This document shows, piece after piece, positions 12,324 through 20,883 of a DNA stretch of 64,000 nucleotides (positions within the stretch are counted from its first letter, which is position 1; each line of letters opens with the position of its first letter). Origin of the DNA: Mycobacterium ostraviense (GTDB lineage Bacteria; Actinomycetota; Actinomycetes; Mycobacteriales; Mycobacteriaceae). The translations under genes and the position numbers were made by a program. The DNA is taken from the NCBI RefSeq assembly GCF_002705925.1, contig NZ_NKRE01000001.1, positions 201,880 through 265,879 on the forward strand. Direction: 5' to 3'. Below the pieces are notes generated by a model. It was not told where the DNA came from. It worked only from the letters and a program-made list of their open reading frames with translations, and made no database searches.

Positions 12324-12514
12324 GTCTCAGCCGTGACGGATCTCGACCACTTGTCGGGTCGTATTCGAGCAGGTAGCCGGCAGATACCGGGACGACGCGG
12401 CGCTGCGACGCCGGACTTGTCCCCCGTGGAACATCCCGCTTTGCGCCGATAACGGACGGCCCCGGCCGGTAGGGTGGCCTCATCCACCCACCCAAGCACG
12501 AGACGTTCGACCTG

Positions 12515-12988
12515 GTGGCCCGCACCAACACCGATCCCAAAGGCATCGTGCGGGCCGTCGATGAGTACGCCGTGCATCCATGGGGGCTCTATCTGGCCCG
12601 GCCCACCCCGGGCCGTGCCCAGTTCCATTACCTCGAATCCTGGCTGCTGCCGTCATTCGGGTTGCGCGCCAACGTCTTTCACTTCAACCCTGGCCACGAA
12701 CGCGACTACGACCACTACCTCGACGTGGGTGAATACACGCCCGGCGCCGCGGTGTGGCGGTCCGAAGATCACTACCTCGACATCGAGGTCCGCACCGGAC
12801 GCGGAGCCAGATTGGCCGACGTCGATGAACTGCTGGATGCGGTCCGCCACGGATTGTTGCCCGCCGAGGTCGCTGAGCAGGCACTACAGCGGGCGGTGAC
12901 TGCCGTCGACGGCCTGGCCCGCCATGACTACGACCTGGTGCGCTGGTTGGCCGCCTACGACATGGCCCTCACCTGGCGCTCCGGTTGA
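12515..12988 (+). CDS. DUF402 protein (Rv1632c-like)
   Basis: A 157-residue protein of the DUF402 family, whose members include nucleoside di/triphosphate phosphatases and related hydrolases. The core block ([26 protein letters not shown]) carries the conserved acidic and Tyr residues of the fold. The GTG at 12515 is the first standard start. In-frame codons upstream read [11 protein letters not shown], which resembles the N-terminus usual for this family. The only ribosome-site-like sequence (GTAGGGTGG) is placed for an ATC codon at 12482, so the true N-terminus may be 11 residues longer and use a rare start. The gene is divergent from uvrB. Confidence 0.75.
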   Translation: MARTNTDPKGIVRAVDEYAVHPWGLYLARPTPGRAQFHYLESWLLPSFGLRANVFHFNPGHERDYDHYLDVGEYTPGAAVWRSEDHYLDIEVRTGRGARLADVDELLDAVRHGLLPAEVAEQALQRAVTAVDGLARHDYDLVRWLAAYDMALTWRSG

Positions 12989-13037
12989 TCGCCGGCCGCT
13001 GCGGGTCATTTGCGGCCATCGCGGGTATCCGTGTCGT

Positions 13038-13604
13038 ATGCAATTGACCGGATACCGGCGCATTGGGCTGTCCGGCGCCATCACCGTACGCCGCGGCGCA
13101 CCAGGAGGACGGCACCGCCCGAAGAAGCTGACGACCGGGCAGGGCCCACGTTTCGTCATCCGCCACCACGTGGCACACAGCGACCACTATGACCTGTCCC
13201 TCGAGATCGACGGCATGCTCGTCTGCTGGGCGATACCCCGAAGCCCGTCGACCGATCCGAAGGACAAGCGGATGGCCCTACGCGTCGCGGATCACCCGGT
13301 GCAGTACACCACCTTCGAACCGGCCCGTGGCGTCATCGTCTGGGACCACGGCACCTACGCCAACATGACGGGGCACGAAATGATCAAGGGTCTCGAGCGC
13401 GGCCATCTTTGGTTCCACTTGCATGGCCGGACACTGCGCGGCGGCTACGCACTCACCCGGATCCGCGAAGGCGAGGACGAGACCTGGCTCCTGACCAAAC
13501 GCAACGACGCCGTTCAGCCCGGCGACGCCGATGCACGGCCGGAACTCGGGATGAGCCAACCCGAATCGGTGTTATCCGGTGGCAAGTTGGACAACTCGTC
13601 GTAA
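13038..13604 (+). CDS. stand-alone LigD-type 3'-phosphoesterase
   Basis: This 188-residue protein resembles the 3'-phosphoesterase domain of the non-homologous end-joining ligase LigD, which trims 3' ends before ligation. Recognisable blocks are RFVIRHHVAHSDHYDLSLEIDGMLVCWAIP (metal-site His and HYD near residues 43-52), KRMALRVADHPVQY and GVIVWDHGTY. The loop between FE and GVIVWD, normally an IPxGxYG-containing stretch, is missing, so activity is not assured. The ATG at 13038 was chosen because upstream codons overlap the DUF402 gene and look non-coding. It has no polymerase or ligase domain and no Ku gene nearby. Confidence 0.7.
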   Translation: MQLTGYRRIGLSGAITVRRGAPGGRHRPKKLTTGQGPRFVIRHHVAHSDHYDLSLEIDGMLVCWAIPRSPSTDPKDKRMALRVADHPVQYTTFEPARGVIVWDHGTYANMTGHEMIKGLERGHLWFHLHGRTLRGGYALTRIREGEDETWLLTKRNDAVQPGDADARPELGMSQPESVLSGGKLDNSS

Positions 13605-13675
13605 AGGATTTCGGCAAACGCTCACGCGCTTCGTGACCCGCTGAGTGACCACGCGCCGGGCGTATCGTCATCGAT

Positions 13676-14095
13676 ATGAGCTCCACCACGCAGAAATGGT
13701 CTACGATCGCCGCGATGACGGCCGTCGCGGTCGGCTCACAACTAGACCCCGCAACCGCGCTGGCCGATCTCCACAACGTCACCTACATCGCCAGGATCGA
13801 CGGTGTCGCACCCGGTAGTCAGGCCACCTTCGTGGTCAACGACGGCCAGACATCCACCGCCCCGCTGAGCCCGATGCCCGGCAACGTGTTCGAGGCCAAC
13901 GCAGTACTGGCCGATCCGCAGCAGGCAGGGATGCAGGTGTCGCTGCACTGGCCCTACTCGGCGAATGTCCACTGCGAAATCGACGTCGACGACAACGTCG
14001 CCACCCAAGTCGACCAGTTCGTCAGGCCCAAGCCGGGCGACAGTGATCCCCTGAGCGGGGTACTGCAGTGCGGCGCCCCGCTGCCCGGCACCTGA
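13676..14095 (+). CDS. small predicted secreted protein, unknown function
   Basis: A 139-residue protein whose N-terminus (SSTTQKWSTIAAMTAVAVG, then PATALA) looks like a signal peptide ending near residue 30. The mature part has two cysteines (NVHCEID, VLQCGAP) that could form one disulfide, and is rich in beta-prone segments (VTYIARIDGVAPGSQATFVV). No catalytic motif is seen and I do not recognise the family. It has its own ATG at 13676 and is convergent with coaE, ending ten bases from the coaE stop codon. Confidence 0.6.
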   Translation: MSSTTQKWSTIAAMTAVAVGSQLDPATALADLHNVTYIARIDGVAPGSQATFVVNDGQTSTAPLSPMPGNVFEANAVLADPQQAGMQVSLHWPYSANVHCEIDVDDNVATQVDQFVRPKPGDSDPLSGVLQCGAPLPGT

Positions 14096-14104
14096 CCCGC
14101 GGCG

Positions 14105-15328
14105 TTACGGGCGCCAGCCGACGGAATCGGCCCAGTCCCACGCCCGCCGGTAGGCGTCGAGAAACCACGGCTCTTTGGCCGTCACGTAGTGCGCGATGTC
14201 GCCGCCACCGGATGCGGCGGTATGCTCCGCGGCTCGCTTGAGCGACAGGTAGTCGTCCTGGACACCGGGGTTGGCCCGTAGCCAGTCCACGAACAGCAGG
14301 GCGAACTGCTGATTGGGCCAACCGTCCACCCGGATATGCACATTCGTCGGCCGCCCCGGATCTGCGGAAGCGTGAAAGCGCTTGTGCCACAACGTAGCAT
14401 CCGAAGTGTGATCGTAGTGGTCGACGGTGCTGCGCGCATCGGCTTTGGCGACGTCCCGGGTGACGTGCTCCAGCCGCGGATAACCGGCGGATAGCAGCGA
14501 GTCGGCGAGTTCGTCTGCCACCGCCAGTGATTCGACGGTGATCTGGATGTCGATGACGTCCTTGGCTCCGTAGTTCGGCACGGCGGTGGACCCGATGTGG
14601 TCCACCCGCAAAGCCCGGTGGCCGGCTGCCGTCTTGAGCCGGTTGACGATGCGGCGGGCCTGGTCCGGCCAGCTCGGATCGGGCAGCACCAGCCGTGCCG
14701 GGGGGCGGGCGATCCGACGCTCGCTGAGGTTATGGGCGAACGGCAATATCCGGTTGTACCAGACGTTGCGGGCCCGCTCGACCAAGACGTCCCGGCTGCC
14801 CGAGTTGTCCAGCCAGACATCGGCGACTTCACGGCGCTGCTCGTCGGTGGCCTGCGCGGCGATCCGGGCGCGGGCGTCCGCTTCGGACATGCCGCGCTGC
14901 TCGACCAGCCGTCGTACCCGCTGTTCGGCGTCGGCGTGCACGATCACCACCAGCGGGAACAGCGGCGCCATCCCCGATTCGACCAGCAGCGGAATGTCTT
15001 CGACGACAACCGCATCCTGCGCTACCGCCGCGATGATCTCGGCGCGGCGGCGGGCCACCAGCGGGTGGACGATCCGGTTGAGTTTCGCCCGCGCCTCGTC
15101 ATCGCGAAACGCCTTGGCGGCCAACGCCGGTCGATCCAGCGCCCCGCTGGGCAGCAGGATGTCGTCGCCGAAGGCGTCGACCAGTGCCGCAAGCCCCTGG
15201 GTGCCCGGCTCGACTACCTCGCGGGCCAGCACATCCCCGTCGACGACGATTCCACCGCACTGCGCGAACGTGGTGGACAGCACCGACTTGCCGGCGCCGA
15301 TGCCGCCGGTGAGTCCGACGCGCAGCAT
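14105..15328 (-). CDS. coaE: dephospho-CoA kinase fused to a GrpB/UPF0157 domain
   Basis: The last enzyme of CoA synthesis, phosphorylating dephospho-CoA. The N-terminal kinase (about residues 1-200) has the P-loop GGIGAGKS, the DGDVLAREVVEPG substrate block and EDIPLLVESG. The C-terminal half (about 210-407) is a UPF0157/GrpB nucleotidyltransferase-like domain (DHIGSTAVPNYGAKDVIDIQI). The total of 407 residues equals M. tuberculosis CoaE, which has the same fusion. The ATG lies six bases after the rpsA stop, so the two are almost certainly co-transcribed. Confidence 0.95.
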   Translation of the reverse strand: MLRVGLTGGIGAGKSVLSTTFAQCGGIVVDGDVLAREVVEPGTQGLAALVDAFGDDILLPSGALDRPALAAKAFRDDEARAKLNRIVHPLVARRRAEIIAAVAQDAVVVEDIPLLVESGMAPLFPLVVIVHADAEQRVRRLVEQRGMSEADARARIAAQATDEQRREVADVWLDNSGSRDVLVERARNVWYNRILPFAHNLSERRIARPPARLVLPDPSWPDQARRIVNRLKTAAGHRALRVDHIGSTAVPNYGAKDVIDIQITVESLAVADELADSLLSAGYPRLEHVTRDVAKADARSTVDHYDHTSDATLWHKRFHASADPGRPTNVHIRVDGWPNQQFALLFVDWLRANPGVQDDYLSLKRAAEHTAASGGGDIAHYVTAKEPWFLDAYRRAWDWADSVGWRP

Positions 15329-15334
15329 CGGCGA

Positions 15335-16780
15335 CTACGCGTTGCCGGCGAGTTTTTCCCGCAGCGCCGCCAGCTGGGCGTCGCTGGCCAGTGACCCGCC
15401 CGCGGCCTTCTCCGGCGGCGCCGGGCTGCCCGAGGGCTGCTCGCCGCCGCCGTGTCCAGCGGCCTCGGCCGCGGCGAACTTCTCCATCTGCGCGGTATGC
15501 ATCTTGTGCCGCCGCTCGGCCTCGGCGTAGCGCGCTTCCCATTCGGTGCGCTGCGCGTCGAATCCGTCCATCCATTCGTTGGTGTCGGGATCGAAGCCCT
15601 CGGGGAAGATGTAGTTGCCCTGCTCGTCGTAGCTGTCGGCCATCCCGTACTTCGCCGGGTCGAACTCCTCGGTGTAGTCCTCGTTGGCCTGCTTGAGCGA
15701 CAACGAAATTCGGCGACGCTCCAGGTCGATGTCGATGACCTTGACCATCGCGTCGTCGCCGACGGCAACCACCTGGTCGGGCACCTCGACGTGGCGCTCG
15801 GCCAGCTCCGAAATGTGCACCAGCCCTTCGATGCCCTCCTCGACGCGAACGAACGCGCCGAACGGCACCAGCTTGGTGACCTTGCCCGGCACGATCTGCC
15901 CGATCGCGTGGGTACGCGCGAAGTGGCGCCACGGGTCTTCCTGAGTTGCCTTCAGCGACAACGAAACCCGCTCGCGATCCATATCCACGTCGAGCACCTC
16001 GACGGTGACCTCGTCGCCCACCGCAACCACCTCGGACGGGTGGTCGATGTGCTTCCAGGACAGCTCGGAGACGTGCACCAGACCGTCCACACCGCCGAGG
16101 TCGACGAAGGCGCCGAAGTTGACGATCGAAGAGACCACGCCCTTGCGGATGGTGCCCTTCTGCAGGTTGTTGAGGAACTCGCTGCGCACCTCGGATTGGG
16201 TCTGCTCCAGCCAGGCCCGCCGCGACAGGACCACGTTGTTGCGGTTCTTGTCCAGCTCGATGATCTTGGCTTCGATCTCCTTGCCGATGTACGGCTGCAG
16301 GTCGCGGACCCGGCGCATCTCGACCAGCGACGCCGGCAGGAAGCCGCGCAGCCCGATGTCGAGGATCAGGCCGCCCTTGACCACCTCGATGACGGTGCCC
16401 TTGACCGCCTCGTCCTTCTCCTTGAGCGCCTCGATGGTGCCCCAGGCGCGCTCGTACTGGGCGCGCTTCTTCGACAGGATCAGCCGGCCCTCTTTGTCCT
16501 CCTTGGTGAGCACCAGGGCCTCGACCTTGTCGCCGACGGCAACGACCTCGTTGGGGTCGACGTCGTGCTTGATGGAGAGTTCGCGGGCGGGGATGACCCC
16601 TTCAGTCTTGTAGCCGATGTCGAGGAGCACCTCGTCCCGGTCCACTTTGACGATGGTGCCTTCGACGATGTCGCCATCGTTGAAGTACTTGATCGTTTTG
16701 TCTATTGCTGCGAGAAAGTCCTCGGAGGAGCCAATGTCGTTGACGGCTACTTGCGGCGAGGTGACGGCGGGACTCGGCAT
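15335..16780 (-). CDS. rpsA: 30S ribosomal protein S1
   Basis: S1 of 481 residues, the same length as in M. tuberculosis. Four S1 RNA-binding repeats are visible (beginning near residues 36, 123, 209 and 294), each with FGAFVDLGG-like or related cores, followed by a charged C-terminal region ending LASDAQLAALREKL. It binds mRNA upstream of the start codon and also takes part in trans-translation. The ATG at 16780 (MPSPAVTSPQVAVNDIG) was chosen over a longer frame because it matches the family start. It sits downstream of the defence island on the same strand and has its own upstream promoter candidate. Confidence 0.97.
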   Translation of the reverse strand: MPSPAVTSPQVAVNDIGSSEDFLAAIDKTIKYFNDGDIVEGTIVKVDRDEVLLDIGYKTEGVIPARELSIKHDVDPNEVVAVGDKVEALVLTKEDKEGRLILSKKRAQYERAWGTIEALKEKDEAVKGTVIEVVKGGLILDIGLRGFLPASLVEMRRVRDLQPYIGKEIEAKIIELDKNRNNVVLSRRAWLEQTQSEVRSEFLNNLQKGTIRKGVVSSIVNFGAFVDLGGVDGLVHVSELSWKHIDHPSEVVAVGDEVTVEVLDVDMDRERVSLSLKATQEDPWRHFARTHAIGQIVPGKVTKLVPFGAFVRVEEGIEGLVHISELAERHVEVPDQVVAVGDDAMVKVIDIDLERRRISLSLKQANEDYTEEFDPAKYGMADSYDEQGNYIFPEGFDPDTNEWMDGFDAQRTEWEARYAEAERRHKMHTAQMEKFAAAEAAGHGGGEQPSGSPAPPEKAAGGSLASDAQLAALREKLAGNA

Positions 16781-16870
16781 ATTGTTGGGTTGCTCCGGAC
16801 AGGGTCGGTCGTAGGGATGTGGAAACTTGAGTTGTCGATGACCCGCCATCGAGCCGACGGGCATCTGTCG

Positions 16871-16900
16871 AGGCTACTCGACTGTGTACATGCTGGACAA
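16871..16900 (-). promoter_or_regulatory. candidate housekeeping promoter of rpsA
   Basis: On the minus strand TTGTCC and TAGCCT are separated by 18 bases, a reasonable SigA-type pair. It would give a leader of about 85 bases before rpsA. This makes rpsA independent of the defence operon upstream. Confidence 0.35.
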
Positions 16901-17030
16901 ACTCGGTCCCGTCGGGCCCCCACCAGCCAGGGGCGCATCTATTGCCGTCGTCCCGTTGTGATCTTCGGGCTTTACCTCGAGCCGCTGATCAGCCGCGCTG
17001 AGACCGCGTCGGTCAGCTAGCTAGGCGTCG

Positions 17031-17530
17031 GTCGCGACCGGCGCGCCGCTGGTCGAAAAACCCGCAAAGGGCCTATTACCTGCTGCTGATGCTGACCGGC
17101 CACCGCCGCAATGAGCTCAACTTGCTCACCCACTACCTGATCTGAGCCGACCCGGTCGGTGCGGTTTCGCCTCACTGGAGAACACGCAAAAGCTGGCCAC
17201 GTGTTGATCGGCTACCTGAGTGCGGTCGCCATGCATGCGCTGTGGAATCGGGTCGTCACCGCCGAGCCTCGATTGGTACTTCGCGCCTACCTTGTCTGGA
17301 CGGCCCCCGGTGTCAATGCTGGCAATCGTGCTGGGCATGCACAGCCGCCGCCATCCGCGGCCAGAGGGGGGCGATCCGCAGCGCGACCCGCATGGGCGGA
17401 CGGCCCGCGGGCCGAGCCGTCAAGAACTTCGACGCCCGTGCGGGCGAGCGCACCTTCGTGTGCGTCTGCCTGGCCATCAGCGCCTGGCGCCAGGCGAGGT
17501 CACCCACTGAGATCACGCTGCCCGCTCCAC
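17031..17530. other. gene-poor stretch downstream of the defence island with possible integrase scrap
   Basis: About 500 bases lie between the brxHI stop and the rpsA leader. No convincing complete gene is present. A plus-strand frame at 17071-17145 reads AYYLLLMLTGHRRNELNLL and stops. TGHRRNEL fits the TGxRxxEL box I of tyrosine recombinases, but the similarity is short and may be chance. A GTG-initiated frame at 17159 gives an unrecognised protein. In M. tuberculosis rpsA and polA are only about 160 bases apart, so this stretch probably arrived with the island. Confidence 0.3.
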
Positions 17531-19612
17531 CTAGCGCAGGATCCTTCGCGCATCGCCGAGTACCGCGGCCGCCCGTGCGTGATCGCCGATCCGAGCCGAC
17601 AGTGTGGCCCGAGCCAACTCGGGCGGCAGGGCCGACGAGAACTTCAGTCCCCGAAGCGCGTTCGCGTCGACCGCCGGCTCCTGCCACTCGACGGCATCCA
17701 GCGCAGCCGAGAACTCGGCGACCGTGACGCCAGGCACCAGCCGTAGCGACTTCTCGTCGATCCGCTGCCGGGGGTCGACGATCGTGCGCAACGAAGCCTG
17801 CAGCGTCCGGTTGGCCGCGGTTCCCGCCCACGTCCACCAACGCCCGGCTGAGTCGGCAGGCAGGCGCACGATCAGGGCGTCGGTAGAAACGTTGTCGCCG
17901 TTCGCCTCTCGAATCTCTGCGAGCTTCGAGGACGCTCGGCCGGTGAATACCGCTCCCGCAGGCTGGGACCCGAGCAGCACTGACCGCATGCCGCGGGCGA
18001 TGTCATACGACAGACCGCGGCCCGATCCCGACCATTTGGCCCGCCCGCCGCCGTCCTCGGGTTCGACGAAGCATCTCCTGCGGTCCCAGTCGACATGGGT
18101 GACCCGCCACGACCGCCCGCCCAGCAACAGCACTCGCGGCCCATCGACCTCGTCGGTGAGCAGCTCGCTGCCGACGGTTCCGACTTCGAACTGCCCGGCC
18201 AGGACGAGGAACTCCGGCGGCGCTGTGAAGACCGCCGTCAAATCGGAGAAGTAGCGGCGCCCGAACCTTCGCTCGGCCTCGGAGCCGATGTGCAGGAACG
18301 GCCCGTCTCGCTCGAAGAACCCCTCGGCGACGAGGTGATCCAGGATCGCCGGGCCGGCGTCGAACAACGGCAGCTCACCCCACCACGACACCCACGCCCC
18401 CGCGCTGATGCGGCGTTCCTGCAGACACAACGCCATCAACTGCTGCGCTGCAATGTGCCGCGGTGCCGGGGGTGGGGTGATCGGCTCGACCCAGCCTTGC
18501 GACCAGCGCTGCAGCATCCCTGCGGCCAACAGCACACTGTCGTCGTCGACACACAGGAACAGGCAGTTGCGGACGCTGTCCGCCCGACGGCCGGTCCGGC
18601 CCAGCCGTTGCAGGAACGACGCGACTGTTCGGGTCGAGCCGATCTGGATGACACGGTCGAGGTCGCCCACGTCGATGCCGAGTTCGAGGGTCGAGGTGGC
18701 GACGATGACGGTGCCGCGCGCCTCGGCGAATGCCGCCTCCGAGCGCCGCCGCTCGGACGCCGAAAGCGACGAGTGGGAGACGAACGTCGAAACGCCCAAT
18801 CCCCGCAGCGCGACGCCGAGTTCCTCGGCCTGGCGTCTGCTGTCGACGAACACCAGCCGCTTCTCTCCGGCGTGCAGTGACGCGATCACCCTGGCGGCAT
18901 TGCTCAGTGACGCGACGTAATCAACCGTGATCTCGGGATCGACAGTAGGGCCGACGGGAGGCGCCACCACCGACGACGCGCGTGCGACGAAGCTGCCCTG
19001 CAGCCATGCCAGCAGTTCCGTGGGATTCCCGACGGTGGCCGACAGCCCCACCCGCTGCAGCTCGCGGCCAGCGAGACGCGACACCCGCTCCAGCACCGCG
19101 AGCAGGTGCCAGCCGCGGTCGTCGCCGGCGAACGCGTGAATTTCGTCGACGACGACGGCCCGTAACCCGGAGAACAGCACGCGGGGATCGACTTTGGTGG
19201 ACACCAGCATGGATTCGATCGACTCCGGGGTGGTCAGCATGATGTCGGGACGCTCGGCAAGAATCCGTTGCCGTTGGCTTTGACCGACGTCACCGTGCCA
19301 GACGGCCGCCGACCGGCCGAGCCACCTGGCGTAGCCGTCGATGCGGGGTTGCAGGTTGTTGAGCAGTGCGCGCAGCGGGCACACGTACAGCACCGAGAGT
19401 CCTTGCCAGTCCTCGGTGGCCATCCTCGACAGCAACGGGAACACCGCGGCTTCGGTCTTGCCGCCGGCGGTAGGCGCGAGGACGAGGGTGTCGCAACCCT
19501 CCAGGATCGGTGCGACGGCTTGTGCCTGCGTCGGACGAAGAGCGCTCCACCGCAACGTGTTTGCCAGATGGTATTGCAGTCCGGGATGTAATTGCTCGAA
19601 GGCATCCATCAC
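17531..19612 (-). CDS. brxHI: BREX type 2 Lhr-like helicase BrxHI
   Basis: A 693-residue superfamily 2 helicase of the Lhr-like group. Motifs in order are Walker A APTAGGKT (near residue 46), TTPES, DEIH, SATVGN, STLELGID and QRLGRTGRR, followed by a long C-terminal extension. In type 2 BREX operons such a helicase is the last gene. The start is the GTG of a GTGA overlap with the brxD stop; an ATG follows directly and is the alternative. It is the final gene of the island. The neighbouring brxD and pglZ fix the assignment. Confidence 0.85.
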   Translation of the reverse strand: MMDAFEQLHPGLQYHLANTLRWSALRPTQAQAVAPILEGCDTLVLAPTAGGKTEAAVFPLLSRMATEDWQGLSVLYVCPLRALLNNLQPRIDGYARWLGRSAAVWHGDVGQSQRQRILAERPDIMLTTPESIESMLVSTKVDPRVLFSGLRAVVVDEIHAFAGDDRGWHLLAVLERVSRLAGRELQRVGLSATVGNPTELLAWLQGSFVARASSVVAPPVGPTVDPEITVDYVASLSNAARVIASLHAGEKRLVFVDSRRQAEELGVALRGLGVSTFVSHSSLSASERRRSEAAFAEARGTVIVATSTLELGIDVGDLDRVIQIGSTRTVASFLQRLGRTGRRADSVRNCLFLCVDDDSVLLAAGMLQRWSQGWVEPITPPPAPRHIAAQQLMALCLQERRISAGAWVSWWGELPLFDAGPAILDHLVAEGFFERDGPFLHIGSEAERRFGRRYFSDLTAVFTAPPEFLVLAGQFEVGTVGSELLTDEVDGPRVLLLGGRSWRVTHVDWDRRRCFVEPEDGGGRAKWSGSGRGLSYDIARGMRSVLLGSQPAGAVFTGRASSKLAEIREANGDNVSTDALIVRLPADSAGRWWTWAGTAANRTLQASLRTIVDPRQRIDEKSLRLVPGVTVAEFSAALDAVEWQEPAVDANALRGLKFSSALPPELARATLSARIGDHARAAAVLGDARRILR

Positions 19613-20883
19613 AGGTCGAGCGCGACGTCGTCGGCGGTCAGTGCTGCGCGTTCGGCGGTGGTCAGTTCGTTGTCGGCGATGCGCACCTCGTAATCGCGGT
19701 ACGGGTCGAAGTCCGGGAACTGGTCGATCTTGTCGAGGACGTCAACGAGTTTGCGAAGGAACAGCCGCGGTGCGATGCCCACCCGCCCGCCGAGCTCACC
19801 GGCGACCGCGGCCGAGAACCGTTGCAGGAACGCGTCGTCGGCGACGGACGCAATGCGGTCGGGGCCGGGCACGCCGGCGACGTACAAAGCACGGACGCGG
19901 GTACCCAGTTCGATCAACCGCGGTTGGTCGAAGCCGGTGAGCCGTAGTTGCGGCGCCCGTGGATTGTCGAATCGCGGATCCTTCGCGAACTCGGTGTGCA
20001 ACCGGTCGGCCAGCGGCGGCAGCAACGGTATGCCCTGGCGACCCTCAAAGAACGCGGGTGTCCCGGTGATCAGCAGATACAAGCCTGGGAAACGACCGTC
20101 GTGGATTTCGTCGACGAGTTGGCGTAATGCGTTGAGCGCCTTGGCTCGTGCGTCACTGCGGATGCGTTGGAGCGTCTCCACCTCGTCGAGCACCAGCAGC
20201 AGACCGGGGTGTCCGGCATCGGCCAAGACCGCCAGAAGCCCACGCAGAAACCCCAGCGCGAGAAAGTGGTCCAGATCGCCCTTGATACCGGCCCGGCGTT
20301 TGACGGCCGCGGCGACGTGCGGCTGCCCGCCCAGCCAGGCGACCAGTCCGTCGGCGCCGTCATGGTCGCCGTCGGCGAGCATTCGCCGGTAGGCGCGGAT
20401 CGCCAGCGGGAACACCGGCGCCCGCGCGGCGACGTCGGCGAGCCGGCGTTCCAGCAAAGTGTCGGCATCCACGCCCTGCTGGCGGGCGTCATCGTCGATG
20501 GTGAACAGCCATGCGTCCAGAATCGGGCGCAACGCGATCGGCGGAATGGTCGCGGTCCGCAGGGATTCGATGGCGCGCCGGTAGACGGTTTCCAGTTTGT
20601 GCAGCGGCGTGTCGATCTCGTTGATCTGGACCTCGGCGACGGCGAATCCCTTCTTCATCGCCCGATCGGCCAGCCAGCGCGCGAAAAATGTCTTACCTGA
20701 ACCGTATTCGCCGCGCACCGCCTTGAACATCGCACCTCCGGCAGCGACGGCGTCCAGCGATGCGTCCAGTTCGGCTTCGAAGCGCCCCAGCCCGACGGCC
20801 AATTGGTCGAGCCCGTTGGACGGAACGGTGCCGCGGCGCAGCGCGTCGAGGATCTCGCGGCGTCGCCGCGCCGACACGCTCAC
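19609..20883 (-). CDS. brxD: BREX type 2 ATP-binding protein BrxD
   Basis: A 424-residue P-loop ATPase of the BrxD family (DUF2791-like). It has Walker A GEYGSGKT (residues 58-65) and Walker B LLLVLDEVE, then ITGTPAFFE as a sensor-like motif. It is specific to type 2 BREX, where it accompanies the helicase BrxHI. Its precise role is not established. The GTG start overlaps the pglZ stop as GTGA, and its own stop overlaps the next gene, so translation is likely coupled. Confidence 0.87.
   Translation of the reverse strand: MSVSARRRREILDALRRGTVPSNGLDQLAVGLGRFEAELDASLDAVAAGGAMFKAVRGEYGSGKTFFARWLADRAMKKGFAVAEVQINEIDTPLHKLETVYRRAIESLRTATIPPIALRPILDAWLFTIDDDARQQGVDADTLLERRLADVAARAPVFPLAIRAYRRMLADGDHDGADGLVAWLGGQPHVAAAVKRRAGIKGDLDHFLALGFLRGLLAVLADAGHPGLLLVLDEVETLQRIRSDARAKALNALRQLVDEIHDGRFPGLYLLITGTPAFFEGRQGIPLLPPLADRLHTEFAKDPRFDNPRAPQLRLTGFDQPRLIELGTRVRALYVAGVPGPDRIASVADDAFLQRFSAAVAGELGGRVGIAPRLFLRKLVDVLDKIDQFPDFDPYRDYEVRIADNELTTAERAALTADDVALDL

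Noticed and set aside
17313..17840. Minus-strand ORF overlapping the brxHI 3' end
   Set aside because: It lies in another frame of brxHI for much of its length and shows no family features.
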